Positions 1 to 5,348 of a stretch of DNA of 10,065 bases are shown piece after piece. Origin of the DNA: Candidatus Woesearchaeota archaeon (GTDB taxonomy: Archaea; Nanobdellota; Nanobdellia; SCGC-AAA011-G17; JACPNG01); contig JAGVXQ010000024.1 of assembly GCA_018303705.1 (NCBI GenBank), forward strand, positions 1-10,065, in the 5' to 3' direction. Position 1 is the first letter of the stretch. Each line of letters begins with the position of its first letter. The translations under genes and the position numbers were made by a program. Under the pieces are notes generated by a model. That model worked only from the letters and a program-made list of their open reading frames with translations, searched no databases and was not told where the DNA came from.

Positions 1-339
1 TATTACATTGCAGATTTTGAAAACGCATCATACAAAAACAAAAAGAAATTGTATGCATTAGAGCAATTCTACAAGACTGGATTTCTGAATCATCTCATGG
101 AGATGGATGCGAAAACGGTTGTCATATTCGGAAGCTTTGCAAGAGCCGACTGGCATACAAACAGTGACATAGATATATTCATATTGGGTGATGCAAAAGA
201 GTTCCAACAAGCATTCTATGAGAAAAAGCTTGGCAGAGTGCTGCAATTATTTATATATAAAAACAAAAGATCTATACAAAAAGGTTTGCTTAAAAGCATA
301 TCGGAAGGCTATACTGTAAAGGGGAATTTAAATGCCTAA
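1..339 (+). CDS. MNT-type nucleotidyltransferase, 5'-partial
   Basis: The reading frame is open from base 1 and ends at TAA 337-339, giving 112 visible residues. The nucleotidyltransferase core shows GS (residues 44-45 from the window edge), exactly ten residues, then D56-I-D58, the GS-x10-DxD metal-binding signature of minimal nucleotidyltransferases. Residues 1-30, before the core, resemble the linker that joins an N-terminal winged-helix domain to the core in archaeal regulator-nucleotidyltransferase fusions, so the true start is probably outside the window; a TTG at 49 is possible but less likely. No obvious third acidic residue is seen on the later strand (LQLFIY), as in many small MNT proteins. 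The stop codon overlaps the start of a HEPN gene by 8 bp, the classic MNT/HEPN arrangement. In characterised pairs the MNT protein acts as antitoxin, adding AMP to a tyrosine of the HEPN partner; that role here is inference. Confidence 0.82.
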   Translation, partial: YYIADFENASYKNKKKLYALEQFYKTGFLNHLMEMDAKTVVIFGSFARADWHTNSDIDIFILGDAKEFQQAFYEKKLGRVLQLFIYKNKRSIQKGLLKSISEGYTVKGNLNA

Positions 340-802
340 ACAGAGAACATTGCAAGAAGCATATAATGAATATGAATCTAAAGGGGAATTCAAAGACCAA
401 GAAGCTGCAAACAAAGAGAAAATAAAGTTAATGATAGAAATCTCCAAAGCAAATTTGGATTCGGCAGATTTGTTAAAAAAGAATCTGGAAACCAGAAGCC
501 TGCAATGGTGCGTCATCTATAAATTGTATTATGACTCTTTAAGAGAACTTGCAGATGCATTAGTGCTTTTGGATAACAAGAAAATACTTAACCACCAAGG
601 TTTGTTTGCCTATCTTTGCACAAAACATCCAGAATTGGATCTGGACTGGAATTTCTTTGAAAAAGTAAGGACAAAAAGAAATGGCATAAACTATTATGGT
701 ACTTTCGTGACAGCTAACGAATTCAGAGAGATTGAGCTACAAACAGAATTATATATAAAGGCTTTAGAGAAGGCAGTAAAAGAAAAATTGATAAAAAATT
801 AG
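332..802 (+). CDS. HEPN domain protein, probable toxin partner
   Basis: 156 residues, almost wholly helical and charged. The C-terminal half carries R113-x2-R116-N117-x2-N120-Y121-Y122-G, placed where HEPN ribonucleases have their R-x4-6-H motif; asparagine stands in for histidine, a variant also met in MNT-linked HEPN proteins. Tyr121 or Tyr122 would be the residue expected to receive AMP in an MNT/HEPN system. A central segment with paired tyrosines (YKLYYDSLRELADAL, residues 63-77) is typical of the HEPN four-helix bundle. The ATG at 332 lies inside the preceding gene, implying translational coupling, with a purine-rich stretch (AAAGGGG, about 318-324) just before it. Whether it is an active RNase is uncertain because of the His-to-Asn change. 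Assignment rests on motif and context together. Confidence 0.8.
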   Translation: MPKQRTLQEAYNEYESKGEFKDQEAANKEKIKLMIEISKANLDSADLLKKNLETRSLQWCVIYKLYYDSLRELADALVLLDNKKILNHQGLFAYLCTKHPELDLDWNFFEKVRTKRNGINYYGTFVTANEFREIELQTELYIKALEKAVKEKLIKN

Positions 803-929
803 CAAAAACAAGGAAAAAAAGTCTGTATGACAAGACCTTCTAACTTTATTCCTGTTTGGGTTAATATCAAGCCCATTATGGCAGCACAAAGCAAAACACC
901 GCAAAGCTATTAAGCCTTTCTTGCTTATA
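803..929. other. Intergenic stretch with a minus-strand hairpin and T-run
   Basis: No convincing gene. On the minus strand, GTCT and AGAC (about 821-836) can pair around an 8-nt loop and are followed by seven T (about 814-820), a terminator-like arrangement for a transcript running leftward. The plus strand has a 28-residue open frame (827-913), and the minus strand a hydrophobic open frame of about 33 residues ending near 801; neither has a supported start. Confidence 0.2.
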
Positions 930-935
930 ATGCAT

Positions 936-1289
936 ATGGCAAAGAAAATTTTATTTGTGGCCATAGTATCCATGTTTTTTGTTGCGTTAATCAGCAATGC
1001 ATATGCATTAGTAGATGTAAGCTACAGCCCTGATGCAAAGTACATAAGGTATTCCTACAATGATGGAAACACCAACAAGCTTGCAGTATACAAGAGATGC
1101 TCTGATTCATACTGCAAACAAAGAAACAACTATTACTATTACAAGGCTTACTATCCAAAATACCGTGCATCAAGGTATTATGACAGCAGCATGGTGTATA
1201 ACCGAGGATTCAGGCAAGGATATAGAGTCGGATATGACAATGGTTACTATGATGGCAAGTACGATTATAAATACAATCCAAGTTATTAG
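936..1289 (+). CDS. Secreted tyrosine-rich small protein
   Basis: 117 residues from ATG 936; ATG 930 would add two residues. Residues 1-24 form a clear signal peptide: AKK, a hydrophobic core (about 5-19), and an A-Y-A cleavage site after Ala24. The mature part of 93 residues contains 24 tyrosines (about 26%), including a run of four at 66-69. There are two nearby cysteines (55 and 60) that could form a disulfide. The last 28 residues repeat a loose GY/GYxxG pattern (GFRQGYRVGYDNGYYDG). It is exported but lacks a second membrane segment, so a loosely structured surface or envelope protein is plausible; no family is recognised. A weak TATA-like sequence (CTATTAA, about 907-913) sits near the leaderless distance from ATG 936. 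It faces the membrane-protein gene at 1305 across 15 bp. Confidence 0.75.
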   Translation: MAKKILFVAIVSMFFVALISNAYALVDVSYSPDAKYIRYSYNDGNTNKLAVYKRCSDSYCKQRNNYYYYKAYYPKYRASRYYDSSMVYNRGFRQGYRVGYDNGYYDGKYDYKYNPSY

Positions 1290-1304
1290 TTGTTAAACTC
1301 AATT

Positions 1305-1649
1305 CTATTTGTAATACTTCAGCCCGAGAATCACAAGGAAGCCCAGAACAAGGTAGCCAACATATTTTGCCAAGCTTAATATGACATCCAGGCCAGGCTT
1401 AATGACATTAATTAAATTCACAGTCTCATTCTGGAGCAATGCAAACAAATCAACCTCTGCTTTCAACACAAGGACTGCTATAAGTATTATCATAAGGGTC
1501 ATCAATGCTGACAATGCCTTCTCATCCTTGACAACAGGACTTAGAAAATCCTTAAGCTTCTGTAATATTATTGTTATTGATATGTGGCCTGCAATCAATA
1601 CCAAGACACCACTTATTATTGTAGTTACCCAAAGTGTTGTTGTTGCCAT
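1305..1649 (-). CDS. Small three-helix membrane protein, unknown function
   Basis: 114 residues with predicted membrane helices at about 7-29, 46-63 and 90-111. A short charged loop (KLKDFLSPVVKDEK, residues 31-44) separates the first two, and an amphipathic stretch (about 64-85) precedes the last. The C-terminus is KYYK. There are no recognisable catalytic motifs. The start ATG at 1649 is supported by a TATA-like box on the same strand at 1672-1681, about 27 nt upstream, suggesting a leaderless mRNA. The gene is divergent from the ABC operon, with 95 bp between start codons holding a separate promoter for each direction. I do not recognise the family. Confidence 0.75.
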   Translation of the reverse strand: MATTTLWVTTIISGVLVLIAGHISITIILQKLKDFLSPVVKDEKALSALMTLMIILIAVLVLKAEVDLFALLQNETVNLINVIKPGLDVILSLAKYVGYLVLGFLVILGLKYYK

Positions 1650-1671
1650 TGCAGAAATGTATTATTTGCCA

Positions 1672-1681
1672 CTTTAAATAG
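1672..1681 (-). promoter_or_regulatory. TATA-like box for the 1305-1649 gene
   Basis: Reads CTATTTAAAG on the minus strand, centred about 27 nt before ATG 1649. That is the spacing expected of an archaeal promoter giving a leaderless transcript. Confidence 0.55.
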
Positions 1682-1710
1682 TTTTTTTACTATTGAGCAA
1701 TTAAGAAAAA

Positions 1711-1719
1711 TATTTAATA
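1711..1719 (+). promoter_or_regulatory. TATA-like box for the ABC operon
   Basis: TATTTAATA centred about 30 nt before ATG 1745, preceded by a purine-rich stretch (AAGAAAAA) in the position of a BRE. No Shine-Dalgarno sequence is seen before ATG 1745, consistent with a leaderless or very short leader. Confidence 0.55.
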
Positions 1720-1744
1720 AGCTCCTTCATAAAACAATATTGAG

Positions 1745-2680
1745 ATGGCAGAGGCATTGATAGAGTTAAAAGATGTTGTAAAGAAATTCAAAAATAGGCT
1801 TGTTCTTAACGGCATAAATATGAAGATAGAAGACAAGGATATTTTTGGGATAATAGGTGTAAGCGGAAGCGGAAAAACCACGATATTAAACCTTGTAATA
1901 GGCTTCTTAAGGACGAACAGCGGAACGATAGTTTACAACAACAAGAAGATTTCAAGCATGCAGGGCATAGTAAACCAGACTTTTGGCTTTGCATCACAAG
2001 CAGGCTCATATTACCAAAAGCTTACTGTCGAAGAAAATTTGGAATTCTTTGGCAGGATGTACAACATGAATTATGCAGACATAAAAGACAGGATTACAGA
2101 GATTCTTAACCTGATAGACCTAATAGATTCAAGGAATAAGCTGGCAAGCCAGCTCTCAACAGGAATGCAGAGAAGGCTTGACATTGCATGCGCATTGATG
2201 CATTCGCCAAGAGTGCTAATACTAGACGAGCCCACAGAAGACCTAGACCCGATACTCAGGAAGGAGCTTCTTGCATTGATAAGGAAGATAAACGATGAGC
2301 AGGGAACGACGATAATAATGACATCGCATCTTCTTGGGGAGATTGAGCTAATATGCAACAAGATAGCCATACTAAACAATGGAAGGATAATACAACAAGG
2401 GTCTCCTGACAGCTTAAAGGATGAATATTCGAAGAACTATGAACTTTCATTACAAACTAAAAACCAGGATTATGAGTGGATCAAGAAGCATCTCGCGATG
2501 CATGGCCACAACAAGATATTTGACAAGAAGCACAGGATAATAGTTTATTCTGAAAAGCCAGAGTCCACTATGAGGACGATGCTTGCATTAATAAAAGAAA
2601 AGGATGAAAAAATAGTAGAGCTTTCGTTGAACAAGCCATCGCTGGAAGAGGTGTTTGAGGCGCTAACAAGGAAGCATTAA
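1745..2680 (+). CDS. ABC transporter ATP-binding protein
   Basis: 311 residues, the cytoplasmic ATPase of an ABC-2 type exporter. Motifs in order: Walker A GVSGSGKT (38-45), Q-loop Gln85 followed by KLTVEENL, signature LSTGMQ (137-142), Walker B VLILDEP (157-163), D-loop EDLDP (165-169) and switch His195 in TSH. After residue 220 comes a C-terminal extension of about 90 residues ending in PSLEEVFEALTRKH, the tail common in ATPases of the drug/polysaccharide/lipid ABC-2 exporter group (CcmA/DrrA-like). All catalytic residues are present, so it should be active. The stop is followed after 2 bp by the permease start, implying an operon and translational coupling. The substrate cannot be read from the sequence. 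Confidence 0.95.
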   Translation: MAEALIELKDVVKKFKNRLVLNGINMKIEDKDIFGIIGVSGSGKTTILNLVIGFLRTNSGTIVYNNKKISSMQGIVNQTFGFASQAGSYYQKLTVEENLEFFGRMYNMNYADIKDRITEILNLIDLIDSRNKLASQLSTGMQRRLDIACALMHSPRVLILDEPTEDLDPILRKELLALIRKINDEQGTTIIMTSHLLGEIELICNKIAILNNGRIIQQGSPDSLKDEYSKNYELSLQTKNQDYEWIKKHLAMHGHNKIFDKKHRIIVYSEKPESTMRTMLALIKEKDEKIVELSLNKPSLEEVFEALTRKH

Positions 2681-2682
2681 AA

Positions 2683-4425
2683 ATGGGTCTTTTTGACAAG
2701 TATACAGACTTAATAGGAAAAAAAGAGGGGAAGAAGGAACAGCAGAAACCTATCATAACGAAACAGGAGACTGTGAAGAAAGAAGAGCCAAAAAAGGAAA
2801 TACAAACAAAAAAAGAGCAGAAAAAGGTTGATGAAAAGCCAAAGCAACCATCATCACACCAATTTAACCCATTGCTTTCATTTGTCAAGCTTTTTGTAAT
2901 GATAAAAAAGGACTTCAAGCTTCTCACGAGGTCTAGGGCATCTGCGCTGATAGTGCTCTTGGGGCCATTGGCAATAATACTTCTTGTAGGGTTTGCATTC
3001 AACAGCTCATCATTGTACAACATAAGAATAGCATCATATTCTGAATCATATTCTGACTTGTCGAACTCGATAACATCATCACTGCAGGACCAGCAATACT
3101 CTGTAACAAAGGTAAACAGCATTGAGCTTTGCAAGAATGGAGTAAAATACGGGGATTACCACATATGCGTGATATTTCCAAAAGACCTTAACATAGGAAA
3201 CCAAGACAATACAATAACCATATTTGTTGACCAGTCAAGGACAAACCTTGCTTCATTGATAACAAATACAATAACTGAAAAGGTTGCTTCAAAATCAACA
3301 GAGCTTGGAATAAGCCTGACAACAGACATGCTTTCTATATTTGAAAAGACAAAGAAGGCAATGGAAGAAAAGATAACAATTGTAAACAAGATTATCTCTG
3401 ACAACAGTGATTCTTCATTGAAGATGCAGACAGCTGAAACAGACCTTAAAAACATAAACCTAACATTAAACAAGGCTGATTTTAACTTTACTGATGTTGA
3501 TGCAAAAATCAAGGCTATTACTGACAAATATAACCTGAGCCTTGTGCTTATAAATAACCTAAAGGATTCTGTTGAAAGCCTTGAAACCAGCGTGAACTCA
3601 CTAAATGCACAGATTATAGATGCGCAAAACTCAAAGGCAAAAACCATAGAAGACATTGCGAACATAAGAAAGGGGCTAAGCATAATATTGTCGGACTTAA
3701 ATTCATTAAGAACATCGCTAAATAATGTTGTGCTTGACATAAACAGCATAAAGGTCACCAAGGCAGGGCTTATAGTTGAGCCGATAAAATCAGATGTGCA
3801 GCCAATAACTCAGGAAAAAAGACATTTAAGCTTCTTGTTCCCGACAATGGTTGTGCTTGTAATAATGTTCATAAGCGTACTGCTGTCTTCAACGATAGTG
3901 ATAAGGGAAAAACTCTCCCTGGCTTATTTCAGGAATTTTATAACCCCTACATCTGAGCTTACTTACATGATAGGGACTTACCTAACGAACATAATAATAG
4001 TGCTTTTCCAGCTTGGTGTATTGTTCTTGGTGGCATCATACTTCATGAAAGACCAGCTAATACCGATAGCGCTAAACCTTGCAATGGTGGTGCTTGCAAT
4101 AGCCAGCGTTTTCATATTATTGGGGATGTTTATAGGATATTTGTTCAAGACAGAGGAGACATCTACGCTAGCTGCAATATCTGTAAGCAGCATATTCCTG
4201 TTATTCTCAAATACCATACTGCCACTGGAGTCAATGCCAGAAACTTTCAAAGGAATGATAAAATACAATCCTTTCGTGATAAGCGAAGGGCTTGTGAAGA
4301 AAATATTGCTTTTCAACACAGAGCTAAGCATGCTTGCAAATTCAATATACATACTTCTTAGCATGGCACTGATATTGTTCGTTGCGTGTTATATAGCAAG
4401 AGAGCTGACTAAAAGAAGCATATGA
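2683..4425 (+). CDS. ABC-2 permease with predicted extracytoplasmic coiled coil
   Basis: 580 residues, partner of the ATPase just upstream. Residues 1-60 are a Lys/Glu/Gln-rich cytoplasmic tail. A first membrane helix lies at about 87-106. Residues 107-382 would lie outside the membrane: an alpha/beta part (about 110-190) resembling the periplasmic domain of ABC-2/YhgE-type permeases, then about 160 residues (200-360) with heptad-like hydrophobic spacing, consistent with a long coiled coil. Five further helices follow at about 384-406, 431-453, 461-487, 494-513 and 555-572. The segment TPTSELTYMIGTYLTN (421-436) and the NPF/EGL region (529-537) fit the ABC-2 membrane domain. Total length is larger than the 250-400 residues common for this family because of the tail and ectodomain. 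Two-helix-set topology is inferred by eye. The substrate is unknown. Its stop overlaps the next start in an ATGA. Confidence 0.9.
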   Translation: MGLFDKYTDLIGKKEGKKEQQKPIITKQETVKKEEPKKEIQTKKEQKKVDEKPKQPSSHQFNPLLSFVKLFVMIKKDFKLLTRSRASALIVLLGPLAIILLVGFAFNSSSLYNIRIASYSESYSDLSNSITSSLQDQQYSVTKVNSIELCKNGVKYGDYHICVIFPKDLNIGNQDNTITIFVDQSRTNLASLITNTITEKVASKSTELGISLTTDMLSIFEKTKKAMEEKITIVNKIISDNSDSSLKMQTAETDLKNINLTLNKADFNFTDVDAKIKAITDKYNLSLVLINNLKDSVESLETSVNSLNAQIIDAQNSKAKTIEDIANIRKGLSIILSDLNSLRTSLNNVVLDINSIKVTKAGLIVEPIKSDVQPITQEKRHLSFLFPTMVVLVIMFISVLLSSTIVIREKLSLAYFRNFITPTSELTYMIGTYLTNIIIVLFQLGVLFLVASYFMKDQLIPIALNLAMVVLAIASVFILLGMFIGYLFKTEETSTLAAISVSSIFLLFSNTILPLESMPETFKGMIKYNPFVISEGLVKKILLFNTELSMLANSIYILLSMALILFVACYIARELTKRSI

Positions 4426-4634
4426 AGAAAATCATTGAAATAAAAGTAAAACCTAATTCTCCTGACTCAAAGATTGTTGAAAAAGATAACGGGACAATAG
4501 TTTACGTGAAATCTAAGGCAGAGAACAACAAGGCAAACATAGAGGTAATAAGGCTGTTTTCAAGAAGGTACAAGGGTGCAAAGATATTAAGGGGATTGAA
4601 GAGCAGCAAGAAACTAGTGTGCGTTGAAGCTTAG
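4422..4634 (+). CDS. DUF167 / YggU-family small protein
   Basis: 70 residues, the short archaeal form of the YggU (DUF167) family, usually about 75-100 residues. Visible hallmarks are the opening IEIKVKPNSPDSKI (5-18), the central VYVKSKAENNKANIEVI (27-43), which matches the family's v.a.p..GkAN..li block, and the terminal ILRGLKSSKKLVCV (55-68), equivalent to the G.kSr.K.v.i block. The usual Pro-x-x-Gly-Lys before AN is replaced by Glu-Asn-Asn-Lys. The start lies in an ATGA overlap with the permease stop, so it is the third gene of the ABC operon. The function of this family is not settled; nothing ties it to transport, and the coupling may be incidental. Its 3' end overlaps the oppositely oriented 4614-5114 gene by 21 bp. 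Confidence 0.85.
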   Translation: MKKIIEIKVKPNSPDSKIVEKDNGTIVYVKSKAENNKANIEVIRLFSRRYKGAKILRGLKSSKKLVCVEA

Positions 4635-5114
4635 TATATTTTCGAATTTTTCCTTTAATAATTCTCCGGACTGCGCATCTATATGGACATTAAGCACATG
4701 AAAGCTTTCTGTAAGGTATGTTATGTTCCATATTTCCTTCTTGTTTATGTTCTGGAGTATGACTATTATCTTGCTTACCTTTTCATTACTATAGCTCTTG
4801 TCCTTAAGCGAGGTTACTATGTTCAATGTATCATCAATGCCAATATCTATGTTGTCTATGTTCAGCTCATGAATCTTCTCATTGTCCTTGTGGAGAGTGT
4901 TGCAATCCTTTCTTTCAAAAATAGGATCAATCAAGAAGGCAGTCATCTTGTCGCTTTTTGGAGAATAATAATCGATTTGCCATCTCTTTTTCTTTGATGG
5001 CTCAAGTATGGTAAATGCCGCACATAAGTAAGAATCAGAATTTTCATTCTTGTAATTCTTAAACTCGTTTTTGCCCTGAAGGCATTCCAGGTCTTTTTTA
5101 AGATCCAATACCAT
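4614..5114 (-). CDS. PepSY-like soluble protein
   Basis: 166 residues with no signal peptide or membrane segment, so probably cytoplasmic. The C-terminal third (about 115-160) reads as a PepSY-like fold: a strand with KIIVILQN, then IWNITYLTESFHVLNVHID, then AQSGELLKEKF, matching the W-x-I-x-Y / I-D-x-x-x-G-E-L pattern. The first half has a similar W-x-I-D-Y-Y...K...FLI stretch (45-61), hinting at an internal duplication. The start is chosen at ATG 5114 because a GAGGAG Shine-Dalgarno sequence (5119-5124) sits 4 nt upstream and a TATA-like box (5151-5160) about 40 nt upstream, giving a short leader. PepSY domains are often inhibitory or ligand-binding modules; a role here is not known. The family call is by pattern only. 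Confidence 0.65.
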   Translation of the reverse strand: MVLDLKKDLECLQGKNEFKNYKNENSDSYLCAAFTILEPSKKKRWQIDYYSPKSDKMTAFLIDPIFERKDCNTLHKDNEKIHELNIDNIDIGIDDTLNIVTSLKDKSYSNEKVSKIIVILQNINKKEIWNITYLTESFHVLNVHIDAQSGELLKEKFENILSFNAH

Positions 5115-5118
5115 GATG

Positions 5119-5124
5119 CTCCTC
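5119..5124 (-). promoter_or_regulatory. Shine-Dalgarno sequence for the PepSY-like gene
   Basis: GAGGAG on the minus strand, 4 nt before ATG 5114. It is one of few clear ribosome binding sites in the window, where most monocistronic genes look leaderless, and it fixes the start codon. Confidence 0.6.
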
Positions 5125-5150
5125 TTTTTAGAATTCTTCTTGGCTTGGAA

Positions 5151-5160
5151 TTTAAAAACC
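5151..5160 (-). promoter_or_regulatory. TATA-like box for the PepSY-like gene
   Basis: GGTTTTTAAA on the minus strand, about 41 nt before ATG 5114. With initiation about 25 nt downstream, the leader would be about 15 nt and would include the GAGGAG ribosome binding site. Confidence 0.45.
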
Positions 5161-5320
5161 TATCGAAAAACATTATTTTTTTCACTGTTTTTGGATAAAT
5201 TCCAGTTCAGATTCATACTGCTGTGGACTGTGAGCGAGCTATGGTGGTAGTTTGAGCTCCATATATTATATTACTATTAACTGTTAGTTAATAACTATTA
5301 TAAAAAAACAGCACAAAAAC
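5161..5320. other. Long intergenic region with a GC-richer pocket
   Basis: This is the main gene-free stretch of the window (5115-5348 between start codons). Bases 5201-5260 are 50% G+C by count, while 5261-5340 are about 16%. The pocket contains GAGCT (5236-5240) and AGCTC (5255-5259), able to form a 5-bp stem with a 14-nt loop. No tRNA T-loop, C/D-box pair or open reading frame was recognised in it. In AT-rich archaea such pockets sometimes mark structured RNAs, so a small RNA is possible but unproven. Confidence 0.3.
5275..5293. repeat. Inverted repeat upstream of the XPD promoter
   Basis: Perfect 7-nt arms TATTAAC (5275-5281) and GTTAATA (5287-5293) around a 5-nt spacer, about 30-45 bp upstream of the TATA-like box of the helicase gene. 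The position suits an activator or repressor site; the AT-rich setting means chance is possible. Confidence 0.4.
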
Positions 5321-5327
5321 TTTTAAA
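5321..5327 (+). promoter_or_regulatory. TATA-like box for the XPD helicase gene
   Basis: TTTTAAA centred about 25 nt before ATG 5349, with no Shine-Dalgarno sequence before the start, consistent with a leaderless transcript. Confidence 0.55.
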
Positions 5328-5348
5328 CCATAAAAACAATTTTTTCAT

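Noticed and set aside
49..339. A complete nucleotidyltransferase gene starting at TTG 49
   Set aside because: The frame stays open to base 1 and the upstream residues fit the linker of longer fused homologues, so a partial gene is more likely.
1060..1296. An overlapping plus-strand frame in the tyrosine-rich gene
   Set aside because: It is a shifted frame of the same DNA, rich in Thr/Ile/Met. The signal peptide and stop position support the other frame.
2568..3134. A 188-residue minus-strand frame across the ATPase/permease junction
   Set aside because: It is antisense to both operon genes, and its Phe/Ser/Cys-rich repeats simply mirror the Lys/Glu-rich tail of the permease.
3156..3761. A 201-residue open frame on the minus strand inside the permease gene
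   Set aside because: It lies antisense to a well-supported coding frame, has a serine/phenylalanine-rich composition typical of antisense frames in AT-rich genes, and has no promoter.
5195..5262. A tRNA or C/D-box RNA in the GC-richer pocket
   Set aside because: GTTCAGATTC resembles a T-loop, but the invariant A at position 58 is not in place and no acceptor stem pairs. No RTGATGA/CTGA pair was found.
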